Below are positions 11,244 to 19,642 of a DNA stretch of 64,000 nucleotides, piece by piece. Positions within the stretch are counted from its first letter, which is position 1, and every line of letters starts with the position of its first letter. The DNA lies in contig NZ_CP109137.1 of the NCBI RefSeq assembly GCF_035918095.1, forward strand, positions 6,822,001 to 6,886,000, written 5' to 3'. This DNA comes from Streptomyces sp. NBC_01750. Its GTDB lineage: Bacteria; Actinomycetota; Actinomycetes; Streptomycetales; Streptomycetaceae. The translations under genes were made by a program, and so were the position numbers. Below the pieces are notes generated by a model. That model did not search any database. It was not told where the DNA came from and saw nothing but the letters and a program-made list of their open reading frames with translations.

Positions 11244-12106
11244 GCGTCGTGGCCCTTCGTACGAGGCAGGATCTCCCGGGCGAGGTCGGGCCGGAGTCCG
11301 AAGCGGCGCCACTCGCGGGGGTAGCCGAGCGAGACCTCTTCGAAGGGGACGTTGTCGTAGACGGTGTGCCGGGGTATGTGCAGGTGGCCGTAGACCACGA
11401 CCTTCGCGCCGAAGCGGGTGTGCCAGTCGGCGGTGCTCACCGTTCCGCACCACTGCACGAACTCCTGATGGATCATCACCTCGGTGGGCGTGCGCACCAG
11501 CGGCCAGTGGTTGACCAGGACCAGCGGCAGGTCGCCCGCCACCTCCCGCAGGCGCCGCTCGGTCTCCTCGACCCGGGCGGCGCACCACGCCTGGCGGGTC
11601 GGGTACGGGTCCGGGTGCAGGAAGTACTCGTCGGTGCAGACGACCCCGGCGTCGAACGCCTTGGCCAGCGACTCCTCCCGGGTTGTCGTCCCCGGCGTCA
11701 AGAAGGTGTAGTCGTACAGCAGGAACAGCGGCGCGATCCGGACAGGCCCCCCCGATCCCGTCCACACCGGGTACGGGTCCTCGGGCGTGAGCACGCCGAG
11801 CCGGCGGCACATGGCCACCAGTTGCTCGTAACGCTGGACGCCGCGCAGCGGGCTGGTCTCCTGCTTGACCGTCCACAGCTCGTGGTTGCCGGGGACCCAG
11901 ATCACCTGCGCGAAGCGGTCCCGCAGGAGGGCGAGTGCCCACTCGATGTCGGCCATCAACTCGCCGACGTCGCCGGCGACTATCAGCCAGTCGTCGGGGG
12001 AGCCCGGCATCAGGCCCTCGACAATGCTGCGGTTCTCGGCGTAGGCGATGTGCAGGTCGCTGATCGCCCGCAGTGCCCCCTGTGTCGCCGCCCCCTGTGT
12101 CGCCAC
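11240..12106 (-). CDS. Metallophosphoesterase, PptH-like 4'-phosphopantetheinyl hydrolase candidate
   Basis: 288 residues with the calcineurin-like metallophosphoesterase motifs in order: SDLH (Asp17, His19), AGDVGE (Asp46), GNHE (Asn74, His75), VNHWPL and YGHLH. It overlaps the PPTase gene by four bases. In Mycobacterium tuberculosis the PPTase gene pptT is likewise overlapped by a metallophosphoesterase gene, pptH (Rv2795c), whose product removes phosphopantetheine from carrier proteins. By order, overlap and family I infer the same opposing activity here. The start is a GTG at 12106; I see no better in-frame start nearby. Confidence 0.85.
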   Translation of the reverse strand: MATQGAATQGALRAISDLHIAYAENRSIVEGLMPGSPDDWLIVAGDVGELMADIEWALALLRDRFAQVIWVPGNHELWTVKQETSPLRGVQRYEQLVAMCRRLGVLTPEDPYPVWTGSGGPVRIAPLFLLYDYTFLTPGTTTREESLAKAFDAGVVCTDEYFLHPDPYPTRQAWCAARVEETERRLREVAGDLPLVLVNHWPLVRTPTEVMIHQEFVQWCGTVSTADWHTRFGAKVVVYGHLHIPRHTVYDNVPFEEVSLGYPREWRRFGLRPDLAREILPRTKGHDA

Positions 12107-12618
12107 GTGATCAGCTTAGACGAGGAATGCGGGGGCGGGGTCCGGTTACGGGTCCTGTGGTGCGAGCTCTGGGGGCCGGTTTCTGGGGTTCGATGACCGA
12201 TGCGCGGTCCTCTTGCCCGACGGCGAGCGCTTCGGGCCGCGCAGGGAACGGCTGACGTCGCGAGGCACCGAGGACCGTACCGTCACGGCTTGCCGGGCGT
12301 GATACGGATGCCGGCCCGGGCGCATGGGGCGAGGAGTTCCAAGTGCCGTACCGGGGACCTTGCTTGGGCCGTGCTGCTGACGGTTGCGAACGTCCGCAGG
12401 TGCTCGTACGGCCCGCCGGCGAGATCGCCGGCATCCCGTATTCGACTCTGCGCCCCGTACTGGAGTGCTCTCAGCGACAACTGCGCCGGCTGGGCTCTCC
12501 GGGGTACCTGGGGACCCGCCTCGGCGGTCGGTAGCGGACAGTCACCGTTCGACGTGCGGGGGTGACGAGGTCCTGGTTCGCTGGTTGAGCCCGCTCTTCC
12601 TACTGTCAAGGAGTGACA
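12107..12618. other. 512-bp intergenic stretch
   Basis: No convincing gene on either strand. One plus frame (12343-12534) contains VLVRPAGEIAG followed by STLRPVLECS, faintly like the start of a STAS anti-anti-sigma domain. It has no ribosome site and ends too early, so it would at best be a relic. The stretch must hold the promoters for the minus-strand phosphoesterase and the plus-strand small gene, but I could not pick out clear -35/-10 boxes. Confidence 0.5.
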
Positions 12619-12810
12619 ATGAGCGCAGCAGGCGAATCCCGAGGTCGAGCTCAGCAGATGCGCGAGAAGGCACAGCAGCTGTCCGAAGCCGCGGAGCGCG
12701 CGACTGACCCGCAGGAGCGTCAGAAGCTGCAGGAGAAGGCCCGCCGACTGCAGGAGCAGAGCCGGCAGGAGGGCTCGATGGGTGGGCAGGAGCAGTCCCC
12801 GCCTGCGTGA
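12619..12810 (+). CDS. Small helical protein, DUF6381-like
   Basis: 63 residues, almost entirely charged and glutamine-rich helix with heptad-like spacing (QQMREKAQQL, ERQKLQEKARRLQEQ), so a short coiled coil is likely. It resembles the streptomycete-specific DUF6381 family, whose function is unknown. An AAGGAG ribosome site at 12608-12613 fixes the ATG at 12619 rather than the in-frame GTG six bases earlier. A very strong hairpin follows the gene. Confidence 0.75.
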   Translation: MSAAGESRGRAQQMREKAQQLSEAAERATDPQERQKLQEKARRLQEQSRQEGSMGGQEQSPPA

Positions 12811-12828
12811 AGCACCTGGCCATCACAG

Positions 12829-12871
12829 GCCCATGGCCTCCAGTCCGCTGTGCGGACTGGAGGCCATGGGC
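12829..12871 (+). terminator. Perfect 20-bp stem hairpin
   Basis: Arm 12829-12848 is the exact reverse complement of 12852-12871, with a TGT loop. The perfect 20-bp GC-rich stem begins 18 bases after the small DUF6381-like gene and ends 29 bases before the next start codon. There is no T tract. It may be a terminator, an RNA-stabilising structure or an attenuator between the two genes. Confidence 0.75.
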
Positions 12872-12900
12872 AGGCGAGGTACGGAAAGGCAGGGAGTACC

Positions 12901-13275
12901 GTGCAAAGCGACCCGCAGTACACGACACCGGTCGTCGTCACGCTCAGCGATTGCTCGAAGGAGGACGCCGACACCGTCTTCCACGTGCTGGCGCAGTCCT
13001 TCATCTCGGACCGCGCCGATGACGATGCACCGCAATACACGTCCCACCCGCACACGACCGTGTGGACGTCGACGTTCGAGGTGTCCCCCGCGCACGCGCC
13101 GGCCGTGCCCGTGCAACTGACAGCACCCGTCGAAGTCGGTGTGCAGGGCACCTACTGGGGGGTGGACCGGCTGGGCGAGACGCTGGCGGCGTCGTTCGTC
13201 GTGCAGGTGGAGGGCATGGCCGCCGGTGACCAGGAGAAGGACGTCCAGTTGCGACTCGAGAGCGGCATCCGCTAG
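12901..13275 (+). CDS. Hypothetical protein, 124 residues
   Basis: I do not recognise the family. The protein is acidic, without signal peptide or membrane segment, and its pattern of short hydrophobic strands (VVVTLSDC, TVWTSTFEV, AASFVVQV) suggests a small beta-rich fold. GTG 12901 is preceded by GGCAGGGAG. It lies between the strong hairpin and succinate-semialdehyde dehydrogenase on the same strand, with 206 bp before the latter. Nothing in the context gives a function. Confidence 0.7.
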   Translation: MQSDPQYTTPVVVTLSDCSKEDADTVFHVLAQSFISDRADDDAPQYTSHPHTTVWTSTFEVSPAHAPAVPVQLTAPVEVGVQGTYWGVDRLGETLAASFVVQVEGMAAGDQEKDVQLRLESGIR

Positions 13276-13481
13276 TCCGGCCCAGGAGGCACCAGGCCGG
13301 CTCGGAGCCCACCGGGCCCGCCCGAAGCCGGTGGCCCCGCCCGGTCGCGGAAGCCGCCCGCACGGCCGGAGTCCGCCGGCGCGGCCGGCCCGGATGTCCG
13401 GCCGGTATCCGGGCGCTCTGCGTTGCCGGACCGTCCGTACCGCGCAAGTGTCGAAAGACCGAGCTCGAGGAGGACAGTGCC

Positions 13482-14891
13482 ATGCCCATCGCCACGGTGA
13501 ATCCCGCCACCGGAGAGACGCTCAGGACGTTCGACGCGCTCGGAGCTGAGGAGATCGAACGGCGCCTTGCGCTCGCCACGGCCGCCTTCGGGCAGCACCG
13601 CACCACGGAGTTCAGCCGGCGGACGGAGTTGATGAACCGCGCCGCGGACCTTCTGGACCAGGACCGGCAGGACATCGCCCGCACCATGACCACCGAGATG
13701 GGCAAGACAATCGTGGCCGCCCGCGCGGAGGCGGCGAAGTGCGCGAAGGCGATGCGCTGGTATGCCGCGCACGCCGAGCAGCTCCTGGCCGACGAGTATC
13801 CTGCGGCCGCCGACGTGAAGGACTCCGGTGCCTCCCACGCCCGCGTCCACTACCGTCCGCTCGGCGTTGTCCTGGCCGTGATGCCGTGGAACTTCCCGCT
13901 CTGGCAGGTCGTACGGTTCGCGGCCCCCGCGCTCATGGCCGGCAACGTCGGTCTGCTCAAGCACGCTTCGAACGTGCCGCAGACTGCCCTGTACCTGGAG
14001 GACCTCTTCCACCGGGCCGGCTTCCCGGAGGGCTGTTTCCAGACACTTCTCGTGGGCTCCGGCGCGGTCGAGAACATCCTGCGCGACCCCAGGGTGGCCG
14101 CCGCGACACTCACCGGCAGCGAGCCGGCCGGGCGCTCCGTCGCCGCCATCGCGGGCGACGAGGTGAAGACGACCGTTCTGGAGCTCGGCGGCAGCGATCC
14201 CTTCGTCGTGATGCCGTCGGCCGATCTCGAACGGGCGGCCCGGACGGCGGTGACAGCCCGGGTGCAGAACAACGGCCAGTCCTGCATCGCGGCCAAGCGT
14301 TTCATCGTCCACGCCGACGTGTACGAAGACTTCTGCGAGCGATTCACCGCGGGGATACGGGAGTTGACCGTGGGTGACCCGATGCAGGAGTCCACCGACG
14401 TCGGTCCGCTCGCCAGCGAACAGGGCCGTACGGACCTCGAAGCGCTGGTCGCCGACGCCCTGCGCCTCGGCGCGAAGGCACGGTGCGGAGCCCGGCGTCC
14501 CGAGAAACTGGACCGGGGATGGTACTACGAGCCCACGGTCCTCACCGAGATCTCCGCCGGCATGCGGATTCACCACGAGGAGGCCTTCGGTCCGGTGGCC
14601 ACGGTCTACCGTGCGGCCGGCCTCGATGAGGCGGTGGCCCTCGCCAACGACACGCCCTTCGGGCTGAGTTCCAATGTGTGGACCCGTGATGAAGGGGACG
14701 TGCGCCGGTTCGAACGGGACATGGAGGCCGGCGGCATCTTCTTCAACGGAATGACGGCCTCCCACCCCGCGCTGCCCTTCGGTGGCGTCAAGCGCTCCGG
14801 CTACGGCAGGGAGCTGTCGAAGCACGGTATCCAGGAGTTCTGCAATATCACCACGGTGTGGCACGGCGCCGAGCCGGACGACAACAGCTGA
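13482..14891 (+). CDS. gabD: Succinate-semialdehyde dehydrogenase (aldehyde dehydrogenase family)
   Basis: 469 residues, slightly shorter than typical ALDHs, as in the actinobacterial GabD2 group. The catalytic Glu234 is in ELGGSDPF and Cys268 is in QNNGQSC. The N-terminal NPATGE and C-terminal GGVKRSGYGRELSKHGIQEF motifs are also typical. It would oxidise succinate semialdehyde to succinate with NAD(P)+, the last step of GABA breakdown. GAGGAGGAC precedes ATG 13482. No GABA transaminase or transporter is adjacent, so the substrate is inferred from family resemblance. Confidence 0.85.
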   Translation: MPIATVNPATGETLRTFDALGAEEIERRLALATAAFGQHRTTEFSRRTELMNRAADLLDQDRQDIARTMTTEMGKTIVAARAEAAKCAKAMRWYAAHAEQLLADEYPAAADVKDSGASHARVHYRPLGVVLAVMPWNFPLWQVVRFAAPALMAGNVGLLKHASNVPQTALYLEDLFHRAGFPEGCFQTLLVGSGAVENILRDPRVAAATLTGSEPAGRSVAAIAGDEVKTTVLELGGSDPFVVMPSADLERAARTAVTARVQNNGQSCIAAKRFIVHADVYEDFCERFTAGIRELTVGDPMQESTDVGPLASEQGRTDLEALVADALRLGAKARCGARRPEKLDRGWYYEPTVLTEISAGMRIHHEEAFGPVATVYRAAGLDEAVALANDTPFGLSSNVWTRDEGDVRRFERDMEAGGIFFNGMTASHPALPFGGVKRSGYGRELSKHGIQEFCNITTVWHGAEPDDNS

Positions 14892-14945
14892 CCCCCCCCG
14901 CAGACTTCCGGCCCGCGCGGCGGGCCGAGGTCGGGAGCAGGAATC

Positions 14946-15104
14946 ATGCTTCTGCCGGACAGGGCGCTGCTCGCCGGGCTGCTGCGGCGCTGCCGAGCCT
15001 GGGAACATCTGGTCATCGCGGAGCCGAAGGACCTGGTCGGACGGCGTCGGCTGGAGGATCTCGCGTACACCCTGTGTCCTGACGGGACAACGCACCGCGC
15101 GTGA
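14946..15104 (+). pseudogene. DUF5133-like gene, probably frameshifted
   Basis: ATG 14946 opens a frame reading MLLPDRALLAGLL then RRRLEDLAYTLC, typical of the small streptomycete DUF5133 family. It then turns into PDGTTHRA and stops at 15102-15104. In the neighbouring frame the expected continuation VLTGQRTAREAIVAAELYL starts exactly there. The sequence CTGTGTCCTG at 15072-15081 would restore CTG TGT GTC CTG if one TG dinucleotide were added, so a slippage deletion or base-calling error is likely. The restored frame has no stop before the SepF-like gene, so a second change may exist. Confidence 0.6.
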
Positions 15105-15225
15105 GGCGATAGTCGCGGCCGAGTTGTATCTCGGGCTGACCCGGCCGGCCAGATCGACCCGATCCGTGGCCGACTCGCCCGTGTCGCTGTTGGGCCGAAC
15201 GGGTGAGGGGCGCGAGGATGGTGAC

Positions 15226-15621
15226 ATGAGTAGGTACGAGAGGTACGACGTCACCGACGAACAGTGGGAGGGTCTGGCCCAGGTCGTCCCGCTGCGCAGT
15301 CGTAACGAGTGGCCTTCGCGGGTCGACCACAACACCATCCCGCAGGACTACGCGGCCGCCGAGCAGCGACGTTTCGTCGTGCTGCGGGTGCAGGTCTTCG
15401 CCGACGCGCGCGAGGTCGCCGAGTACCTCGTCGCTCAGATCCCGGTACTGCTGGACCTCACCGGCGCCGAGACCGAAGTGGCCAAGCGCATCCTGGACTT
15501 CAGCAGTGGTGTCGTCTTCGGCCTTGGCAGCGGGATGCACCGGGTCGACCGGAATGTCTTCCTGCTCGCCCCGGTCGGCACGGAGGTCGAGGGGATCGCG
15601 GCGGCCGTCCCCCGTTCGTAG
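15226..15621 (+). CDS. SepF-like cell-division protein
   Basis: 131 residues. The C-terminal two thirds are the SepF fold: AEYLVAQIPVLLDLTG, then AKRILDFSSGVVFGLGSG, then NVFLLAPVGTEV. SepF tethers FtsZ to the membrane. Streptomycetes have one sepF in the division cluster plus shorter SepF-like genes elsewhere (sflA and sflB in S. coelicolor). The small size and isolated position suggest one of the SepF-like proteins rather than SepF itself. ATG 15226 gives MSRYERYDVTDEQWEGL, a sensible N-terminus. Confidence 0.85.
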   Translation: MSRYERYDVTDEQWEGLAQVVPLRSRNEWPSRVDHNTIPQDYAAAEQRRFVVLRVQVFADAREVAEYLVAQIPVLLDLTGAETEVAKRILDFSSGVVFGLGSGMHRVDRNVFLLAPVGTEVEGIAAAVPRS

Positions 15622-15677
15622 GAAGGTCGTCGAGGCGGAACGGTTCGGCGCGTTTCCTGCTGCGTACCGTCCCGCTC

Positions 15678-16823
15678 ATGGACGTAACCACGCTCGACGG
15701 CACGAACTGCACCCGCCCCACAGTCACCGAACTGCGGCTCTCCGCCTTCAAATCGCACCGGGGTGCGGTCCTGCCCATCGGTCCGCTGACGCTCTTCGCG
15801 GGCGTGAGCGGCAGCGGCAAATCGAGTGTCCTGCAGATGTACGAGGCGCTGGCGCGGCTCGGCGCGGGCGACGAGCTCGAAACGGCCTTTCCGGATCCCT
15901 CGGCCTGTGTGCCGGAGTGGGCGGAGGCCGACGGGCAGGGCCGGCGGGGATTCCGGATCGGCTGCACGGTCGACGGCCCGGCCGGTCCCGTGGAGCTCGA
16001 TCTCGCGGTGCAGGCGGAGCCCGAACTGCGCGTGGTGGGCGAGCGGCTGACCAGCGGCGGGCGCTCCCTGCTGACCACCGCGCTGCGCGATCCCGGACGG
16101 TCTTCGGTGCAGGCCGCCTGGCACACGGCAGGGGCCGCGACCGTGACGCGGGCCCCGCTGCCGGACGACCGGCTCGGCACGGCGCTGCTGCCGCTGCGTG
16201 TGGCGGGCAAGACACGGGGCCAGTTACAAGTCCTCGCCGCCGCAGAGCAGGTCGTCGTGGCGTTGCGGTCGGTCTTCGCCTGTGATCCGCAGCCCCAGCG
16301 GATGCGTGAGCCGGTTGTTGCGGGGGAGGGGCGGCTGCGGCGCGGCTGCGACAACCTGGCTGAGGTGCTGCACCGCACGCGGAGCCAGTGCGCCAAGCGG
16401 CATGCCCGCCTGGCCGCCGCGGCGCGGGTGGGATGCGCGGGCGACGTGGCGGATCTGGCCGTCGAGGAACTCGGCGACGGAACGGTACGGGCGCTCCTCG
16501 GCCGGAGCGGTGCGCGGGGATCGACGCCCGTGGGGCGTCTCGGCGAGGGCGAGTTGAGGTATCTGGCGCTGGCGCTGGTACTGCTCACAGGGCCGGGTGT
16601 GCTGGCCATGGACCAGGCGGCCGAGGTGCCGGCGGCGTACCAGTCGCTCACCGTCCTGGCGGACGGTTTCGACCGCTGCCTGGACCCGCGCCAGGCGCGG
16701 GAACTGCTTTCTCTGGGCGCGGAGATGTGCGCCCGCGGACACATCCGGCTGGTGGGAGCGGTCGCTGATGCCTCGTATGCGCGTGGGGTGGACGGGGTGA
16801 CGGTGGTAGACCTGGTGCCGTGA
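15678..16823 (+). CDS. AAA/SMC-like ATPase
   Basis: 381 residues. The N-terminus has the SMC/RecF-type opening LRLSAFKSHRGAVLPIGPLTLFAG and a Walker A motif, GVSGSGKSS, at 42-50. A signature-like LGEGELRYLALALVLL and a degenerate Walker B (GVLAMDQ instead of an acidic pair) are near the C-terminus. The family resembles the predicted AAA ATPases often found in defence or stress loci. Its stop overlaps the start of a MazG-like gene by four bases, so the two are probably co-translated and may act together. No specific function is known to me. Confidence 0.75.
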   Translation: MDVTTLDGTNCTRPTVTELRLSAFKSHRGAVLPIGPLTLFAGVSGSGKSSVLQMYEALARLGAGDELETAFPDPSACVPEWAEADGQGRRGFRIGCTVDGPAGPVELDLAVQAEPELRVVGERLTSGGRSLLTTALRDPGRSSVQAAWHTAGAATVTRAPLPDDRLGTALLPLRVAGKTRGQLQVLAAAEQVVVALRSVFACDPQPQRMREPVVAGEGRLRRGCDNLAEVLHRTRSQCAKRHARLAAAARVGCAGDVADLAVEELGDGTVRALLGRSGARGSTPVGRLGEGELRYLALALVLLTGPGVLAMDQAAEVPAAYQSLTVLADGFDRCLDPRQARELLSLGAEMCARGHIRLVGAVADASYARGVDGVTVVDLVP

Positions 16824-17152
16824 CGAGAGAAGACGGACTGGATGTGGACGGGTTGCAGCGCAGGCTGGCCGAGTTCGCGGCGGCGCGCGACTGGCAGCCG
16901 TACCACACCCCGAAGAACCTGGCTGTGGCGCTGAGCGTCGAGGCGTCAGAACTGGTGGAGATCTTCCAGTGGTTGACGCCCGAGCAGTCGGCGCGAGTGA
17001 TGGAGGAAGAGGAGGCGGCGCACCGGGTGCGGGACGAGGTCGCTGACGTGCTCGCGTATCTGCTGCAGTTCTGCGAGGTGCTCGGGATCGACGCGCTGGC
17101 GGCGCTCTCCGACAAGATCGACCGGAATGAGATTCGCTTCCCGGCGAAGTGA
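16820..17152 (+). CDS. MazG-like nucleotide pyrophosphohydrolase
   Basis: 110 residues, the size of the RS21-C6/dCTPase-type MazG proteins. The metal-binding helices are visible as EASELVEIFQW and RDEVADVLAYLLQ. It would hydrolyse a (d)NTP to the monophosphate and pyrophosphate, acting as a house-cleaning enzyme or depleting nucleotides. The GTG start overlaps the upstream ATPase stop (GTGA). A 180-bp gap without a gene follows. Confidence 0.88.
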   Translation: MTREDGLDVDGLQRRLAEFAAARDWQPYHTPKNLAVALSVEASELVEIFQWLTPEQSARVMEEEEAAHRVRDEVADVLAYLLQFCEVLGIDALAALSDKIDRNEIRFPAK

Positions 17153-17332
17153 TTTTCGACCGGTTCGCCGCCCCCTCACGCATGTCTTCGTCACTCTATG
17201 GAGTTGGGGAGTTATCCCCATCGGCCTTGGTGTCCATAGATTTCCGAATTCCCCTGGCGTTCAGGCTCAATGAGCTTCACTCTGGGTAATGAACTGAGTG
17301 GGCAGTAAGTCGTACGAACGGGGGCGGCGTAC

Positions 17333-17992
17333 ATGGATGCGGAGCGGCTCATCGGACTCAGTCGGCACGCCTTGGCGCAGAGCCGGGCGGTGCCGGACAT
17401 TGTCGCCGAGGCCTGGCAGGCGCAAGTCCTCGCCCAGGCGATCGGCAGTCGGCTGGCGCTGTGCGGGCCACTGGAGCTGAGAAGCGAGGCGCGCGGGCTC
17501 AGCGAGATCGGTGGTCGAGGGTGCGGGGTGCTCGACCATCCGATGGTGCGCAGCGGCGGGGTCCGCGCCGCGCAGCTGTCCGAAGTGGCGGACGCGCGGC
17601 GGACGTTGATCGGGCTGAGTGTGCTGTTGGGTGATGTGGGGATCGCACTGGTCGGCGTCGCGTGCGCCACCGATGAGGAGGGGTTGTACTGGCAGTGCAT
17701 CGAGGCGATAGACGCCGCTGACGAGTCGAACGACCGGGTGCGTGGAATGCTGCGCCGGCTCGCGGCGCGGGATTCGGAGAGACCGCCCGACACGATCCGG
17801 GGCAGAGCCGGTCCTGCGGCCGCGCGGGAGACGATGTCGGACTCGCCTCCCTCGCCGCCTCGCATGCTTCCCTCGCCTTCTTCGCCTTCCTTGCCTCCTT
17901 CGTCCCCTGCGTCTCCCTCGCCTTCCTCGGCGGACTCGGTGGGGGAAGTGGACGCGATGGATGCGGTGGACTCGGCGGCGGGGCCGTCATGA
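17333..17992 (+). CDS. DUF6099-like protein with proline/serine-rich tail
   Basis: 219 residues. The first 145 are helical (AQSRAVPDIVAEAWQAQ, RRTLIGLSVLLGDVGIAL) and resemble the streptomycete DUF6099 family, which has no known role. The last 70 are low-complexity Pro/Ser repeats encoded by a CT-rich tract near 17840-17930. No signal peptide is seen. It ends about 100 bp before a convergent gene. Confidence 0.7.
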   Translation: MDAERLIGLSRHALAQSRAVPDIVAEAWQAQVLAQAIGSRLALCGPLELRSEARGLSEIGGRGCGVLDHPMVRSGGVRAAQLSEVADARRTLIGLSVLLGDVGIALVGVACATDEEGLYWQCIEAIDAADESNDRVRGMLRRLAARDSERPPDTIRGRAGPAAARETMSDSPPSPPRMLPSPSSPSLPPSSPASPSPSSADSVGEVDAMDAVDSAAGPS

Positions 17993-18097
17993 CCTCGGGT
18001 ACGGCTTACGACCGCCCCTGCGATGGGGGTCGGGGCATGCCGGCGTGATGTGGGTCGGACGGTTCAGCAGCACGTCACCGCCTGCGTGAAGACGCGG

Positions 18098-18451
18098 TCA
18101 GGCGGGCTGCCACAGCTCGACCCGATTGCCCTCAGGATCGGTGACCCAGCCGAATCGACCGACACCCTCCATGTCCTGTGTTTCTTTGGCCACGTCCGCT
18201 CCCTTGGCGCGCAATTGCGCGAGCATCGCATCTAGGTCGCGGACCCGGAAGTTGAGCATGGTTTGCTGGGCGCGGGACCCGAAGTAGTCGGTCCCGGACT
18301 CGAACGTCGCGAATACCGTCGGCCCGGCTCCCTGACGCCACAGGCCGTTCTCATCGGCGTCCAGGCCCAGGCAATCGCGATACCACGCGCTCAGGGCCGC
18401 CGGGTCGGAGGCCCGCATGAAGTATCCACCGATTCCAAGCACACGTTCCAT
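18098..18451 (-). CDS. VOC/glyoxalase-fold protein
   Basis: 117 residues with the two beta-alpha-beta-beta-beta units of the vicinal-oxygen-chelate superfamily: FMRASDPAALSAWYRDCLGL, then FRVRDLDAMLAQLRAKG, and the closing DPEGNRVELWQP. A single small chain of this kind would dimerise. Substrate is unknown; relatives include lactoylglutathione lyase-like and antibiotic-resistance enzymes. I chose ATG 18451 (MERVLGIGGYFM), which begins just before the first strand. An upstream in-frame start would add only disordered residues. Confidence 0.8.
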   Translation of the reverse strand: MERVLGIGGYFMRASDPAALSAWYRDCLGLDADENGLWRQGAGPTVFATFESGTDYFGSRAQQTMLNFRVRDLDAMLAQLRAKGADVAKETQDMEGVGRFGWVTDPEGNRVELWQPA

Positions 18452-18691
18452 GCCGCCATCTTGCCAGGACGGCGATCGGGCGGGCCGGCACCACACCATC
18501 GCCCGCTTCACCCCCCGTCTCCATCGCGGGGGAACCTGTTACTGCGCAGGCGTGGCGGCCTCCTCGGCCCGGGGCCCTTCCCGACGCGGACAGCGCGGGC
18601 CGCCGGGCTGACGGTTTTCACCCGGGCGAGCCGGTGGCGGCATGGCGCCGACGGTGGGCTCGACGACCGTTCGACGGTGCAGGATGGATGC

Positions 18692-19615
18692 ATGGATCTT
18701 CGAATCTTCACCGAGCCCCAGCAAGGGGCGAGCTACGACACCTTGCTGACCGTTGCCAAGGCCACCGAGGACCTCGGGTTTGATGCCTTCTTCCGCTCCG
18801 ACCACTATCTGAGCATGGGCTCCGCCGACGGCCTGCCCGGGCCGACCGACGCCTGGATCACGCTGGCCGGGCTGGCGCGCGAGACCAAGCGGATCCGCCT
18901 CGGCACGCTGATGACCGCCGGGACGTTCCGGCTGCCGGGCGTGCTGGCCGTCCAGGTCGCGCAGGTGGACCAGATGTCGGGCGGCCGGGTGGAACTGGGC
19001 CTGGGCGCCGGCTGGTTCGAGGAGGAGCACAAGGCGTACGGCATCCCCTTCCCGAAGGAGAGGTTCGGGAGGCTGGAGGAGCAGCTGGCCATCGTCACGG
19101 GACTGTGGGCCACAGACGTCGGCAAGACGTTCTCGTACGAGGGCGCGCACTACCAGCTGGCCGACTCGCCCGCGCTGCCCAAGCCCGCCCAGGGGAAGGT
19201 ACCGGTGCTGATCGGCGGGCACGGGGCGAGCCGGACCCCGCGGCTGGCCGCGCAGTACGCCGACGAGTTCAACATTCCGTTTGCCTCCGTCGCGGACAGC
19301 GAGCGGCAGTTCGGCCGGGTCCGCGCCGCAGCCGAGGCGGCGGGGCGCGGGGCGGACGAGCTGGTGTACTCCAACGCCCTGGTCGTCTGCGTGGGCAAGG
19401 ATGACGCGGAGGTGGCACGCCGGGCGGCTGTCATCGGACGGGAGGTGGACGAGCTGAAGGCGAACGGGCTGGCCGGCTCACCCGCCGAAGTGGTCGACAA
19501 GCTCGGACGGTACGGCGCGATCGGCGCGTCCCGGATCTATCTCCAGGTGCTGGACCTCGATGACCTCGAGCATCTCGAGCTGATCTCCTCACAGGTCCAG
19601 CCCCAGCTGGGCTGA
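18692..19615 (+). CDS. LLM-class F420-dependent oxidoreductase
   Basis: 307 residues, a luciferase-like TIM barrel: LRIFTEPQQG, DHYLSMG, RIRLGTLMTAGTFR, GRVELGLGAGWFEEEH and a C-terminal GSPAEVVDKLGRYGAIG. These features match F420-dependent members common in actinobacteria. Substrate cannot be deduced. ATG 18692 directly precedes MDLRIFTEP. The gene is followed 27 bp later by homocysteine methyltransferase on the same strand, a likely two-gene unit. Confidence 0.87.
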   Translation: MDLRIFTEPQQGASYDTLLTVAKATEDLGFDAFFRSDHYLSMGSADGLPGPTDAWITLAGLARETKRIRLGTLMTAGTFRLPGVLAVQVAQVDQMSGGRVELGLGAGWFEEEHKAYGIPFPKERFGRLEEQLAIVTGLWATDVGKTFSYEGAHYQLADSPALPKPAQGKVPVLIGGHGASRTPRLAAQYADEFNIPFASVADSERQFGRVRAAAEAAGRGADELVYSNALVVCVGKDDAEVARRAAVIGREVDELKANGLAGSPAEVVDKLGRYGAIGASRIYLQVLDLDDLEHLELISSQVQPQLG

Positions 19616-19642
19616 GGCCGAACCGGACACCTGGGAGTTCTC

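Noticed and set aside
12343..12534. Possible STAS-domain remnant
   Set aside because: Only about 25 residues look STAS-like, with no ribosome site and no further domain; I note it in the intergenic entry but do not call a gene.
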